Source of the DNA: UBA7803 sp040219935
GTDB taxonomy: Bacteria > Pseudomonadota > Gammaproteobacteria > Pseudomonadales > Azotimanducaceae
Assembly: GCA_040219935.1 (NCBI GenBank)
Contig: JAVJUA010000001.1
Span: forward strand, 9,578-73,577
Direction of reading: 5' to 3'
Length of the DNA: 64,000 nucleotides
A model generated the notes under the pieces. The model made no database searches. It was given only the letters and a program-made list of their open reading frames with translations, and was not told the DNA's origin. The position numbers and the translations under genes are program-made. This document shows, piece by piece, positions 23,083 through 32,448 of the stretch; the stretch's first letter is position 1, and each line of letters begins with the position of its first letter.

Positions 23083-23451
23083 ATGTCGACTCTGGAAACG
23101 ATTCTCATGGGCTTGCTGGTGGCTGACGCCATCGCGCTGGCCGTGCTGGTGCTGCTTCAGCATGGCAAGGGTGCCGACGTTGGCGCGGCCTTTGGCAGCG
23201 GCGGCGCGAACACCGTGTTCGGCAGCGCCGGCTCGGCTTCGTTTCTGACCAAGATGACGGTGTGGCTGGCCATCGGCTTCTTCCTCATCTCGTTCGGCCT
23301 GGCGTACACCGCCTCGGAGCGAGCGGCCGCCGTTGACCAGCTTGGCATTCCACAGGTTCCGGCGTCCGCGCCGGCGCGTAGTGACGATTCGGCCGATGGC
23401 CGGTTGACTACGGAGCCTGAGGGTGTAGATTCCGACATCCCCGACGTGTGA
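23083..23451 (+). CDS. secG: Protein translocase subunit SecG
   Basis: A 122-residue protein with two transmembrane segments (about residues 4-21 and 54-74). Between them is the SecG loop LVLLQHGKGADVGAAFGSG ending in TVFGSAGSASFLTKMT. SecG is the small auxiliary subunit of SecYEG that aids SecA-driven export. The hydrophilic C-terminal third is unconserved. A tRNA promoter lies inside the last 50 nt of the gene. Confidence 0.94.
   Translation: MSTLETILMGLLVADAIALAVLVLLQHGKGADVGAAFGSGGANTVFGSAGSASFLTKMTVWLAIGFFLISFGLAYTASERAAAVDQLGIPQVPASAPARSDDSADGRLTTEPEGVDSDIPDV
23404..23431 (+). promoter_or_regulatory. Promoter of tRNA-Leu(GAG), inside secG 3' end
   Basis: TTGACT (23404-23409) and TAGATT (23426-23431) with a 16-nt spacer. 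This predicts transcription starting about 30 nt before the tRNA. Confidence 0.55.
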
Positions 23452-23469
23452 TTCGCCGGGTAATCATCT

Positions 23470-23556
23470 GCCGAAGTGGTGAAATTGGTAGACACGCTAC
23501 CTTGAGGGGGTAGTGGGCTAACGCCCGTGGAGGTTCGAGTCCTCTCTTCGGCACCA
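23470..23556 (+). tRNA. tRNA-Leu (anticodon GAG)
   Basis: An 87-nt tRNA with acceptor GCCGAAG/CTTCGGC, anticodon loop TTGAGGG on a CTACC/GGTAG stem, the long variable arm of class II tRNAs, TTCGAGT T-loop and an encoded CCA. It is placed after secG as in Pseudomonas and E. coli. Confidence 0.98.
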
Positions 23557-23586
23557 ATCAGGGCCTGATTCGCCGGCAAACGCCGG

Positions 23587-23615
23587 TTGCTACTGAGTTC
23601 GGTACTCCCTATAAT
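23587..23615 (+). promoter_or_regulatory. Promoter of tRNA-fMet / rimP-nusA operon
   Basis: TTGCTA (23587-23592), 17-nt spacer, perfect TATAAT (23610-23615). It is followed by a GC-rich discriminator (TCGCGC) of the kind linked to stringent control. The same TTGCTA -35 is found at the rrn promoter. Confidence 0.75.
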
Positions 23616-23628
23616 TCGCGCTCGCTGA

Positions 23629-23705
<77 letters not shown>

Positions 23706-23715
23706 AAGGATTCGG

Positions 23716-23738
23716 AAGGGCCCTGCGAGGCCCTTTTT
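23716..23738 (+). terminator. Terminator after tRNA-fMet
   Basis: AGGGCC (23717-23722) pairs with GGCCCT (23729-23734), followed by TTTT, 11 nt after the tRNA. It probably ends most tRNA transcripts while letting some polymerases through into rimP. Confidence 0.7.
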
Positions 23739-23808
23739 CGTAGCAGGTTTGGCTGGCGCGGAAGGCGTCGCCGGAAGGTCAGACCACCCTGCGAACATCC
23801 TTGAGGTG

Positions 23809-23870
23809 GCCACCCGGTATCGGTTGGTCGCCTGTGCGTTCACGGCAAGGACCTGATGCGATCGGGTGGC
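23809..23870 (+). promoter_or_regulatory. Long-range stem in rimP-nusA leader
   Basis: GCCACCCG (23809-23816) is perfectly complementary to CGGGTGGC (23863-23870), enclosing 46 nt. It sits just upstream of a strong terminator, so it may be part of an attenuation or antitermination switch for the nusA operon. No known riboswitch is recognised. Confidence 0.4.
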
Positions 23871-23884
23871 GCCGGAACTCTGAG

Positions 23885-23910
23885 AAATGGGCGAAAGCCC
23901 ATTTTTTTTT
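23885..23910 (+). terminator. Strong rho-independent terminator before rimP
   Basis: ATGGGC (23887-23892) and GCCCAT (23897-23902) around a GAAA tetraloop, followed by an unbroken run of T to 23910. It is one of the best intrinsic terminators in the window. Because it precedes rimP by only 60 nt, it likely acts as an attenuator, or a separate rimP promoter lies in the short remaining gap. Confidence 0.85.
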
Positions 23911-23970
23911 CCGTGCGGAATGCGCGGCGGGAAACGGGCCGGATGAGACCCAGGAATCGATCGGAACAGA

Positions 23971-24447
23971 TTGAACCGACGCGAAGAACAGATTGAAGCT
24001 CTGCTGGCGCCTGCGGTGGCGGCCCAGGGCTGTGAGCTTTGGGGCCTGGAGTACATGGCCCAGGGCAGGCGCTCGCGTCTGCGCATCTACATCGACAAGG
24101 CAGATGGCGTCACCGTGGAAGACTGCGAGAAGGTGAGCCGCGAGGTGAGCGATCTGCTCGATGTCGAGGATCTCATCCCGGCTGCTTACACCCTGGAGGT
24201 GTCCTCGCCCGGCATGGACCGCATCCTGTTCAAGCCTGCGCAGTACGAGGCCAACGTCGGTGCGGTGGTGGATGTTCGGCTGAACTATCCGTTCGAAGGC
24301 CGCAAGCACATCGTCGGTGTGCTCGCGGCCGTGGAAGAAGATGAGGCCGTGGTTCGTCCGCTCGCGGATGATCCCGATGCGGGCGAGGAGTTCGTGCTGC
24401 CGATGGAGAACATCCAGCGCGCCCGCCTGGTGCCGAAGTTTGACTGA
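23971..24447 (+). CDS. rimP: Ribosome maturation factor RimP
   Basis: A 158-residue RimP with N-terminal alpha/beta domain motifs GCELWGLEYMAQGRRSRLRI, VTVEDCEKVSREVSDLLDVE and YTLEVSSPGMDRILF, and a C-terminal SH3-like barrel ending in the family phrase ENIQRARLVPKFD. It assists late 30S subunit assembly. The start is a TTG at 23971, supported by the family N-terminus and a weak GGA 5 nt upstream. It is the first gene of the rimP-nusA-infB-rbfA-truB-rpsO-pnp operon. Confidence 0.94.
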   Translation: MNRREEQIEALLAPAVAAQGCELWGLEYMAQGRRSRLRIYIDKADGVTVEDCEKVSREVSDLLDVEDLIPAAYTLEVSSPGMDRILFKPAQYEANVGAVVDVRLNYPFEGRKHIVGVLAAVEEDEAVVRPLADDPDAGEEFVLPMENIQRARLVPKFD

Positions 24448-24477
24448 AATCGGCTTTGACGAAGGGTCGAAGGACAT

Positions 24478-26010
24478 ATGAGTAAAGAAATTCTGCTGGT
24501 CGTGGAGTCCGTCTCTCACGAAAAGGGCGTGCCGAAAGACGTGATTTTCGGCGCGATCGAGGCGGCGTTGGCCATGGCCACCAAGAAGCGATACGACGAC
24601 AACGCCGAGTTCCGGGTGTCCATCGACCGGGAGACCGGAGAGTACGAGACGTTCCGGTGCTGGGAAGTGGCCGACCCGGACAATCTGGTGGCCCCGGATG
24701 GCGAAGACGAGGAAGAACCCGAGTGGAACCCGGCGGCCCAGCTCACGCTGGAGGAAGCTCGTGAGCGCAAGCCCGACGCCCAGCTCGGCGACATCATCGA
24801 GGAGCCGGTGCCGTCCGTCGAGTTCGGCCGGATCGCGGCGCAGACGGCCAAGCAGGTCATCGTGCAGAAGGTTCGCGAAGCCGAGCGCGCTCAGGTGGTC
24901 GAAGCCTATCTGCCTCGGGTGGGTGAGCTGGTCAGCGGCACCGTCAAGAAGCTGGGCCGCGACAGCGTCATCGTCGATCTCGGCAACAACGCCGAGGGCA
25001 TCCTCACCCGCGAGCACCTGATCCCGCGCGAAACCTTCCGGGTCGGCGATCGCCTGCGCTCGCTGCTGCTCGAGGTGCGTCCGGACAACCGCGGGCCGCA
25101 GCTCATGCTGACCCGCACCTCGCCGAAGATGCTCATCGAGCTGTTCAAGATCGAAGTACCTGAGATCGCGGAAGACATCATCGAGATCCGCGGCGCTGCC
25201 CGGGATCCGGGCTCCCGGGCCAAGATCGCGGTGCGCACCAACGACGGCCGCATCGATCCGGTGGGGGCCTGCGTGGGCATGCGCGGATCGCGCGTCCAGG
25301 CCGTGTCCGGCGAGCTGGCGGGCGAGCGCATCGACATCGTGCTGTGGGATGACAATCCCGCGCAGCTGGTGATCAACGCCATGGCGCCCGCGGAGGTCGA
25401 ATCCATCGTCATGGACGAGGACACCGGCTCGATGGACATCGCCGTGGCCGAGGACAACCTGGCGCAGGCCATCGGCCGCGGCGGCCAGAACGTGCGCCTG
25501 GCGAGCGAGCTCACCAGGTGGACGCTGAACATCATGACCGAGGCGGACGCGATCGCCAAACAGGAACAAGAAGCCGGCAAGCTGATGGGCGATTTCATGG
25601 AGTCGCTGTCGGTAGACGAAGACGTTGCGGCCGTTCTGGTTGAGGAAGGGTTCACGACCCTCGAAGAGATCGCCTACGTGCCGATCGAGGAGATGAAGAA
25701 CATCGAGGGCTTCGACGAGGAGATCGTCATCGAGCTGCGCAACCGCGCGAAGGATGCGCTCCTGACCAAGGCCATCGCCAGCGAAGAGCTGCTCGGCGAG
25801 AAGGAGCCGGCGGACGATCTGCTGAACATGGAAGGCATGGATCGCCATCTGGCGTTCCTGCTGGCCAACAACGGCGTCGAGACCATGGAAGATCTGGCGG
25901 AGCTGGCCGTGCCGGATCTGCTGGAGATCGCCGAGGACGTCGGCGAAGAGCGGGCTGCCGAGCTGATCATGACCGCCCGGGCACCATGGTTCGAGGCTGC
26001 TGAGAAGTAA
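24478..26010 (+). CDS. nusA: Transcription termination/antitermination factor NusA
   Basis: A 510-residue protein. It has an N-terminal RNA-polymerase-binding domain (about 1-125), an S1 domain starting near 135 (LVSGTVKKLGRDSVIVDLG), two KH domains (around VGACVGMRGSRVQAV and NLAQAIGRGGQNVRLA) and two C-terminal acidic helix-hairpin-helix repeats (from about 365). It modulates pausing, Rho-independent termination and rrn antitermination. The window's own rrn operon carries the boxA sites it works with. Start ATG 24478. Confidence 0.97.
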   Translation: MSKEILLVVESVSHEKGVPKDVIFGAIEAALAMATKKRYDDNAEFRVSIDRETGEYETFRCWEVADPDNLVAPDGEDEEEPEWNPAAQLTLEEARERKPDAQLGDIIEEPVPSVEFGRIAAQTAKQVIVQKVREAERAQVVEAYLPRVGELVSGTVKKLGRDSVIVDLGNNAEGILTREHLIPRETFRVGDRLRSLLLEVRPDNRGPQLMLTRTSPKMLIELFKIEVPEIAEDIIEIRGAARDPGSRAKIAVRTNDGRIDPVGACVGMRGSRVQAVSGELAGERIDIVLWDDNPAQLVINAMAPAEVESIVMDEDTGSMDIAVAEDNLAQAIGRGGQNVRLASELTRWTLNIMTEADAIAKQEQEAGKLMGDFMESLSVDEDVAAVLVEEGFTTLEEIAYVPIEEMKNIEGFDEEIVIELRNRAKDALLTKAIASEELLGEKEPADDLLNMEGMDRHLAFLLANNGVETMEDLAELAVPDLLEIAEDVGEERAAELIMTARAPWFEAAEK

Positions 26011-26032
26011 CGGAGCTTACAGGGGATACGGC

Positions 26033-28705
26033 ATGTCGGATGTCACGGTAAAACAACTAGCCGAATCGGTGGGGGCGCCTGTGGATCGCCTGCTCAAGCA
26101 GATGAGCGAGGCAGGGCTGCCGCACACCAGCGAAGGCGAGCCGGTGACCGAGGACGAGAAGCAGGCCCTGCTCACCTTCCTGAAGCGCAGTCACGGTTCG
26201 ACGGATAGCGGGCCGAAGAAGATTACGCTCAAGCGCCGCTCGGTGGGCACGCTGAAGTCCGGGCAGGGGCGCTCGGGCCGCAACGTCACGGTCGAGGTGC
26301 GGCGAAAGCGCACCTACGTGAAGCGCGGCGAGAGCGACGCCGCCCCGGTGCACGAACCGGAAGTGGAAGAGATCGAGGAGGTGTCCGTCGAGGCGGAGGC
26401 TCCGCCGGCGGCGGTCGAAGCGCCGGAGCAGGCTCCGGTCGACGAGCCGCAGCCCGAGCCGGTGGCCGCAGAGCCCATGCCGGCGCCGCAGCGGCCGGCG
26501 CGTCGCATGAGCCAGTCCGAGATCGAGATGCAGCGCATCCGCGAGCAGGAGCACGCGCGGATGACCGCCGAGGAAGAGTCCCGGCGCCGCGAGGCGGAGC
26601 GTAAGGCCGAGGACGAACGCCGCAAGGAAGAGCTGCGGCAGAAGGCCGAGCTCGAGCGTCTCGAGGCCGAGCGGCGGGCTCAGGAAGCCAAGCAGGCCCG
26701 AACCAAAGGCCCTGCGCCGGCGCCTGAGAAAGCGCCTGACGCAGCGGCCGTGGCTCAGGCCCAGGCCAACGAACGTGCCGGCAAGGGGCGCCGGGGGCGC
26801 GAGCGTGAGCGATCCAAGGATGACGATTTCGCCGGCCGCGGTCGGCGTCGTGAGCTGTCGCTCAAATCCGAGCGGCGTGGCAAGCGGCGTCAGCCGCACG
26901 GACCGCTGAAGCTGGATCAGCACGGAGGCGAGTTCCGGCCCACCGACTTCATTGCCCGTGATGTCGAGATCCCCGAAGTGCTCACCGTCGGCGAGCTGGC
27001 CAGCCGCATGTCGGTCAAGGCCGGCGAGGTGATCAAGACGCTGATGGGCATGGGCGTCATGGCCACCATCAATCAGCCGGTGGATCAGGACACGGCCGTG
27101 CTGGTGGTCGAGGAGATGGGGCATCGTCCCAGGCTCATTCACGAAGATGCCATCGAGCAGGCGCTGGAGAAGTCGCTCGACGTCGAAGGCGAAAAGCAAC
27201 CGCGGCCGCCGGTGGTGACCGTGATGGGTCACGTCGACCACGGCAAGACCTCGCTGCTCGACTACATCCGCAAGACCCGGGTGACCGCCGGCGAGGCCGG
27301 TGGCATCACCCAGCACATCGGCGCCTACGGGGTCGATACGCCGCAAGGCCGCATCACCTTCATCGACACGCCCGGCCACGCCGCGTTCACCGCGATGCGC
27401 GCCCGTGGCGCTCAGGCGACGGATATCGTGATTCTGGTGGTTGCGGCCGACGACGGGGTGATGCCGCAGACCGAAGAGGCCATCCAGCACGCCAGAGCCG
27501 CTGAAGTGCCCATCGTGGTGGCCATCAACAAGATGGACCTGGAAGGGGCGGATCCGGACCGGGTCACCAACGAGCTGGTTGCCAAGAACGTGGTGCCCGA
27601 GCAGTGGGGCGGCGACACGCAGTTCGTGAAGGTGTCCGCCATGACCGGCGAAGGCATCGATGCGTTGCTCGAGTCGGTGCTGCTGCAGGCCGAAATTCTC
27701 GAGCTTCAGGCCGTGCCGGAAGCGCCCGGCCGCGGCGTGGTCGTCGAGTCGCGGCTCGATCGCGGCCGAGGGCCGGTTGCCACCGTGCTGGTGCAGAACG
27801 GCACGCTTCGGCAGGGCGACATCATCATCGCCGGCGAGTGCACCGGCCGCGTGCGCGCCATGCTCAACGAGCTCGGCGAGCAGGTGAAGGACGCGGGTCC
27901 GTCGGTGGCGGTGGAGGTGTTGGGTCTGAACGGCACGCCGGCGGCGGGCGACGAGTTCTCGGTCGCCAGCGACGAGAAGACGGCCCGCGATCTGGCCGAG
28001 TTCCGTCGCGACAAGAGTCACGAGCACCGCATGGCGCTGCAGCAGGCGGCGAAGATGGAGAACATGTTCGCCGGGCTGGGCGAGGGCGAGAAGCGCGTGC
28101 TCAAGGTCGTGCTCAAGGCCGACGTGCGCGGCAGCCTCGAGGCCATCACCCAGGCGCTGTCCGACATGGGCAACGACGAGGTCTCGGTCAACGTGCTGGG
28201 ATCAGGGGTCGGTGGCATCACCGAGACCGACGCCAACATGGCGCTGACCTACGGTGCAGTGCTCTTCGGCTTCAACGTTCGAGCCGACAACGCGGCAAAG
28301 TCGCTGATCGAGCGCGAGGGCATCGAGCTGCGCTACTACAGCATCATCTACGAGCTGCTCGATGACGTGAAGCAGGTGCTCACGGGCATGCTGGCGCCCG
28401 AGGTGCGCGAGGAGATCATCGGCATCGCCGAGGTTCGCGACGTGTTCCGGTCGCCGCGTTACGGCCAGGTTGCCGGCTGCATGGTTACCGAGGGTTCTGT
28501 ATTCCGGAACAAGCCGATTCGCGTGCTGCGCGACAACGTCGTGATCTTCGAAGGCCAGCTCGAGTCGCTGCGCCGCTTCAAGGACGACGTCAACGAGGTT
28601 CGATCCGGCACCGAGTGCGGGATCGGCGTGCGCAACTACAACGACATTCGCCCCGGAGACATGATCGAGGTCTTCGACACCAAGGAGGTAGCTCGCGAGC
28701 TGTAG
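26033..28705 (+). CDS. infB: Translation initiation factor IF-2
   Basis: An 890-residue IF-2, the E. coli length. It has the IF2 N-terminal module (DVTVKQLAESVGAPVDRLLK), a long charged Ala/Glu/Arg-rich linker (about 80-290), a second N-domain, the GTPase domain with GHVDHGKT (399-406), DTPGHAAF and NKMD, and C-terminal domains that bind fMet-tRNA. IF-2 recruits initiator tRNA to the 30S subunit and promotes subunit joining. Start ATG 26033. Internal starts giving shorter isoforms, known in E. coli, cannot be judged here. Confidence 0.98.
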   Translation: MSDVTVKQLAESVGAPVDRLLKQMSEAGLPHTSEGEPVTEDEKQALLTFLKRSHGSTDSGPKKITLKRRSVGTLKSGQGRSGRNVTVEVRRKRTYVKRGESDAAPVHEPEVEEIEEVSVEAEAPPAAVEAPEQAPVDEPQPEPVAAEPMPAPQRPARRMSQSEIEMQRIREQEHARMTAEEESRRREAERKAEDERRKEELRQKAELERLEAERRAQEAKQARTKGPAPAPEKAPDAAAVAQAQANERAGKGRRGRERERSKDDDFAGRGRRRELSLKSERRGKRRQPHGPLKLDQHGGEFRPTDFIARDVEIPEVLTVGELASRMSVKAGEVIKTLMGMGVMATINQPVDQDTAVLVVEEMGHRPRLIHEDAIEQALEKSLDVEGEKQPRPPVVTVMGHVDHGKTSLLDYIRKTRVTAGEAGGITQHIGAYGVDTPQGRITFIDTPGHAAFTAMRARGAQATDIVILVVAADDGVMPQTEEAIQHARAAEVPIVVAINKMDLEGADPDRVTNELVAKNVVPEQWGGDTQFVKVSAMTGEGIDALLESVLLQAEILELQAVPEAPGRGVVVESRLDRGRGPVATVLVQNGTLRQGDIIIAGECTGRVRAMLNELGEQVKDAGPSVAVEVLGLNGTPAAGDEFSVASDEKTARDLAEFRRDKSHEHRMALQQAAKMENMFAGLGEGEKRVLKVVLKADVRGSLEAITQALSDMGNDEVSVNVLGSGVGGITETDANMALTYGAVLFGFNVRADNAAKSLIEREGIELRYYSIIYELLDDVKQVLTGMLAPEVREEIIGIAEVRDVFRSPRYGQVAGCMVTEGSVFRNKPIRVLRDNVVIFEGQLESLRRFKDDVNEVRSGTECGIGVRNYNDIRPGDMIEVFDTKEVAREL

Positions 28706-28709
28706 CACC

Positions 28710-29078
28710 ATGGCGGACCGCGGACGAGACCTACGCATAGCCGACTTCATTCGTGACGAGTTGGCGTCGATCGTGCAGCGCGAGATGCGCGATCCGCGCG
28801 TGGGCATGGTCAGCGTCAACGAGGTGCGGGTGAGCCGCGACCTGTCCTACGCCGACGTCTACGTGTCGTCGCTCGATGCGGCCACGCCGGAGGCCCGCTC
28901 TGAGCTGCTGGGGGTGCTGAACGGCGCCGCCGGGTTCTTTCGCTCGGAGCTCGCGAAGCGCCACCGCATGCGCACCACGCCCAAGCTGCGCATCTACTAC
29001 GACGAGCTGATGGACGAGGGCCCGAGGATGGAGGCGCTGATCGACAAGGCGATCTCCGAGGACGAACGTCATGGCTAG
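28710..29078 (+). CDS. rbfA: Ribosome-binding factor A
   Basis: A 122-residue KH-type protein with the RbfA signature RIADFIRDELASIVQREMRD, VRVSRDLSYADVYVS and LRIYYDELMDEG. It helps mature the 30S subunit and is needed for cold adaptation in E. coli. It starts 4 nt after the infB stop and overlaps truB by 8 nt. Confidence 0.95.
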   Translation: MADRGRDLRIADFIRDELASIVQREMRDPRVGMVSVNEVRVSRDLSYADVYVSSLDAATPEARSELLGVLNGAAGFFRSELAKRHRMRTTPKLRIYYDELMDEGPRMEALIDKAISEDERHG

Positions 29079-29991
29079 GCGGCGGCGCGGGCGCGACGTC
29101 AACGGCATTCTGGTGCTGGACAAGCCTGCGGGCATGACGTCGAACGACGCCGTGCAGCGCGCCAAGCGCCTGTTCAACGCCAGCAAGGTGGGGCATACCG
29201 GCTCGCTGGACCCGTTGGCTACCGGCGTGCTGCCCCTGTGCTTCGGCGAGGCGACGAAGTTCTCTCAGTATCTGCTCACCTCCGACAAGCGGTATGTGGT
29301 GCGCATCCGCCTCGGCGTCGCCACGGACAGCGGTGATGCGGACGGCGAGGTGATCGCCACCCGTCCTGTGCCGGACCTGACAGCCGACGAGGTGGAGCGC
29401 GCGTTGGATTCGTTTCGAGGCGAGATCGAGCAGGTGCCGTCCATGTTCTCGGCCATCAAGCACCAGGGTCAGCCGCTTTACAAGCTGGCCCGCCAGGGCA
29501 TCGAGGTGGAGCGCGAGTCGCGCCCGGTGACCATCTTCGAGAACGAGCTGCTGGCTCTCGAAGGTGACGAGCTGACCCTGTCGATCCACTGCAGCAAGGG
29601 CACCTACGTGCGCACCATTGCCGAGGACCTCGGTGAGATGCTGGGCTGCGGCGCCCACGTGACCGCACTGCGCCGTACGGCCGCGGGGCCCTACCAGGAG
29701 AGCGATCTGCTGACCTTCGAGACGCTGGAGGCGGCGCTCGAGGAGGGCTCACTCGACAGGTTTCTGCTGCCCGTGTCCAGCGCCGTCGGCGACTGGCCGG
29801 AGGTCCGTCTGAGTGACGACACGGCGTACTACCTGCGCCAGGGGCAACCGGTAATGGTGCCCCACGCGCCCACCCGTGGCTGGGTTCGACTGTTCCAGCT
29901 CCGCAGCGAAGGGGCTTCGAGGTTCCTCGGTGTAGGCGAGGTATTGGATGACGGCCGGGTTGCCCCGCGGCGCCTGGTCGTTGCCACATGA
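29071..29991 (+). CDS. truB: tRNA pseudouridine-55 synthase TruB
   Basis: A 306-residue TruB, with GILVLDKPAGMTSNDAVQ, the catalytic aspartate 47 in GSLDPLATGVLPLCFGEAT, and GTYVRTIAEDLGEMLGC. The C-terminal PUA-like domain follows. It makes pseudouridine at position 55 of the tRNA T-loop. The ATG lies inside the end of rbfA, a sign of coupled translation. Confidence 0.96.
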   Translation: MARRRRGRDVNGILVLDKPAGMTSNDAVQRAKRLFNASKVGHTGSLDPLATGVLPLCFGEATKFSQYLLTSDKRYVVRIRLGVATDSGDADGEVIATRPVPDLTADEVERALDSFRGEIEQVPSMFSAIKHQGQPLYKLARQGIEVERESRPVTIFENELLALEGDELTLSIHCSKGTYVRTIAEDLGEMLGCGAHVTALRRTAAGPYQESDLLTFETLEAALEEGSLDRFLLPVSSAVGDWPEVRLSDDTAYYLRQGQPVMVPHAPTRGWVRLFQLRSEGASRFLGVGEVLDDGRVAPRRLVVAT

Positions 29992-30053
29992 GGCATCTGC
30001 AAATATGCGTGGATGACCTCTTCATCAACGGAAGCATATTGGAGTAACGAGAA

Positions 30054-30323
30054 ATGGCACTGACTGCATCAGCCAAGGCTGACATCATCAAGGAGTTCCA
30101 GATCGAGGACGGCGACACCGGGTCGCCCGAGGTTCAGATCGCTCTGCTGACTCACAACATCAACGCGCTGCAGGATCACTTCAAGGCGCACAAGCAGGAC
30201 CACCACTCCCGTCGTGGTCTCATTCGAATGGTGAACCAGCGTCGGAAGCTGCTGGATTACCTCAAGCGCAAGAACGCCAACCGCTATGCGGAGCTGATCA
30301 ACCGGTTGGGGCTGCGGCGCTAG
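30054..30323 (+). CDS. rpsO: Small ribosomal subunit protein uS15
   Basis: The 89-residue S15, nearly identical to the E. coli protein: TGSPEVQIALLTHNINALQD, HHSRRGLIRMVNQRRKLLDY and the C-terminal YAELINRLGLRR. It binds the central domain of 16S rRNA early in 30S assembly. A TTGGAG Shine-Dalgarno precedes the ATG. Only 24 nt separate it from pnp, leaving no room for the large RNase III hairpin that E. coli has in that gap. Confidence 0.98.
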   Translation: MALTASAKADIIKEFQIEDGDTGSPEVQIALLTHNINALQDHFKAHKQDHHSRRGLIRMVNQRRKLLDYLKRKNANRYAELINRLGLRR

Positions 30324-30347
30324 TAAGCAGGAATGGAGGAATAAAGT

Positions 30348-32447
30348 TTGAAGGCAATCACAAGACAATTTCAGTTCGGCGAGCAGCAGGTCACTCTGGA
30401 GACCGGTCGCATCGCCAAGCAGGCCACCGGCGCGGTGCTGGTGACCATGGGCAACACCGTCGTGCTGTGCACGGCAGTGGGCGTAAAGAGCGTTCGGCCT
30501 GGACAGGCGTTCTTTCCGCTGACCGTCAACTATCAGGAGAAGACCTACGCGGCAGGCAAGATTCCCGGTGGGTTCTTCCGCCGTGAGGGCCGGCCCTCCG
30601 AGAAGGAGACGCTGACGTCGCGCCTCATCGACCGGCCGTTGCGACCGCTGTTTCCCAAGGGCTTCATGAACGAGGTGCAGGTCGTCTGCACGGTGATGTC
30701 GGCGGACAAGAACGAAGACCCGGATATCGCGTCGCTGATCGGCGCGTCGGCCGCTCTGGCCATCTCCGGCATTCCGTTCGACGGCCCGATCGGCGCCTGC
30801 CGTGTGGGCTACAAGGACGGCACCTACATGCTGAACCCGAGCTACTCGCACCTGCTCGAGTCGTCGCTGTCCATGGTGGTAGCGGGTACCGACGAGGCGG
30901 TGCTGATGGTGGAGTCCGAAGCCAAGGAGCTCAGCGAAGACGAGATGCTGGGTGCCGTGCTGTTCGCCCATCAGGAGATGCAGGTGGCCATCCACGCCAT
31001 CAAGGACCTGGCTGCGGAAGCCGGCAAGCCGCGTTGGGATTGGCAGCCGGAAGGCACCAACCAGGCGCTCAAGGACGCGGTGGCAAACGCCATTCGCGCC
31101 GACCTCGGCGATGCCTATCGGGTGACCGACAAGATGCAGCGCCAGAGCCGGGTAGCCGAGCTGCGCGCCCAGGTCGTGGCGCAGCTTGCCGGGGGCGAAT
31201 CGCCCCAGTACTCGGCCGACGAGGTCTCCGACATGTTCGGCAAGATCGAGAAGGAGATCGTGCGCAAGCGCGTGCTGAACGGCGAGCCCCGCATCGACGG
31301 CCGCGATCTCAAGACCGTGCGTCCCATCGACGTGCAGGTCGGCTGGCTGCCGAAGACTCACGGCTCGGCGCTGTTCACCCGGGGTGAGACTCAGGCCATC
31401 GTCGTTGCCACGCTCGGCACCATGCGCGACGCCGCCCTGATCGACGCGCTGGAAGGGTCCTACAAGGACAACTTCATGCTGCACTACAACTTCCCGCCGT
31501 TCAGCGTCGGCGAGGCCGGGTTCATGACCGGGCCCAAGCGGCGCGAGATCGGCCATGGCCGGCTGGCGCGGCGCGGCGTGCAGGCGGTGCTGCCTACCGT
31601 GGAGGAGTTTCCCTACACGCTGCGGGTGGTCTCGGAGATCACCGAGTCGAACGGCTCGAGCTCCATGGCCTCGGTCTGCGGCACCTCGCTGGCGCTGATG
31701 GATGCCGGTGTGCCGATGAAGGCGCCGGTAGCCGGCGTCGCCATGGGCCTGGTCAAGGAAGGCAATCAGTACGCCGTGCTCACCGACATCCTCGGCGACG
31801 AGGACCATCTCGGTGACATGGACTTCAAGGTGGCCGGTACGGGCAAGGGCGTGACCGCGCTGCAGATGGACATCAAGATCGCCGGCATCACCGACGAGAT
31901 CATGGAGGTTGCGCTGCACCAGGCTCTGGATGCGCGCCTGCACATCCTCGGCGAGATGGCCAAGGTCATCGACAAGTCGCGTGAGTCGGTATCGGTGAAC
32001 GCTCCGTCGATGAAGGTCATCATGGTGCCGGTGGACAAGATTCGCGACGTGATCGGCAAGGGCGGCGCCACCATTCGTGGCATCGTCGAAGCGACCGGGG
32101 CGGACATCGACATCGAGGACGACGGCAGCGTGCGCATCTATGCGGACAGCGCGGAGTCGATGGCGGCGGCGGTGGCCCGGGTGCAGGAGATCACCGCGGA
32201 AGCAGAGGTCGGCCGCATCTACCACGGCCGGGTGGAGCGAATCGTCGACTTCGGCGCCTTCGTCAACATTCTGCCGGGCAAGGACGGCCTGCTGCACATC
32301 TCGCAGATTGCCGACGAGCGCGTGGAGTCGGTATCCGACTACCTCAAGGAAGGTCAGATGATCGACGTTGTGGTCCTCGACGTGGACCAGCGCGGCCGCA
32401 TCAAGCTGTCCATGAAGGAGGTCGCGAACTACGCCCAGAGCGCGTAG
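30348..32447 (+). CDS. pnp: Polyribonucleotide nucleotidyltransferase (PNPase)
   Basis: A 699-residue PNPase. Two RNase PH domains are joined by a helical domain (motifs FFRREGRPSE, GRDLKTVRPIDVQVG, RREIGHGRLARRG, ESNGSSSMASVCG), then a KH domain (about 555-615, with VIGKGGATIRGI) and an S1 domain (about 622-690, RIVDFGAFVNILPGKDGLLH). It degrades RNA 3' to 5' phosphorolytically and joins the degradosome. The start is a TTG at 30348 with an excellent GGAGGA 7 nt upstream. It ends the translation operon. Confidence 0.97.
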   Translation: MKAITRQFQFGEQQVTLETGRIAKQATGAVLVTMGNTVVLCTAVGVKSVRPGQAFFPLTVNYQEKTYAAGKIPGGFFRREGRPSEKETLTSRLIDRPLRPLFPKGFMNEVQVVCTVMSADKNEDPDIASLIGASAALAISGIPFDGPIGACRVGYKDGTYMLNPSYSHLLESSLSMVVAGTDEAVLMVESEAKELSEDEMLGAVLFAHQEMQVAIHAIKDLAAEAGKPRWDWQPEGTNQALKDAVANAIRADLGDAYRVTDKMQRQSRVAELRAQVVAQLAGGESPQYSADEVSDMFGKIEKEIVRKRVLNGEPRIDGRDLKTVRPIDVQVGWLPKTHGSALFTRGETQAIVVATLGTMRDAALIDALEGSYKDNFMLHYNFPPFSVGEAGFMTGPKRREIGHGRLARRGVQAVLPTVEEFPYTLRVVSEITESNGSSSMASVCGTSLALMDAGVPMKAPVAGVAMGLVKEGNQYAVLTDILGDEDHLGDMDFKVAGTGKGVTALQMDIKIAGITDEIMEVALHQALDARLHILGEMAKVIDKSRESVSVNAPSMKVIMVPVDKIRDVIGKGGATIRGIVEATGADIDIEDDGSVRIYADSAESMAAAVARVQEITAEAEVGRIYHGRVERIVDFGAFVNILPGKDGLLHISQIADERVESVSDYLKEGQMIDVVVLDVDQRGRIKLSMKEVANYAQSA

Positions 32448-32448
32448 C

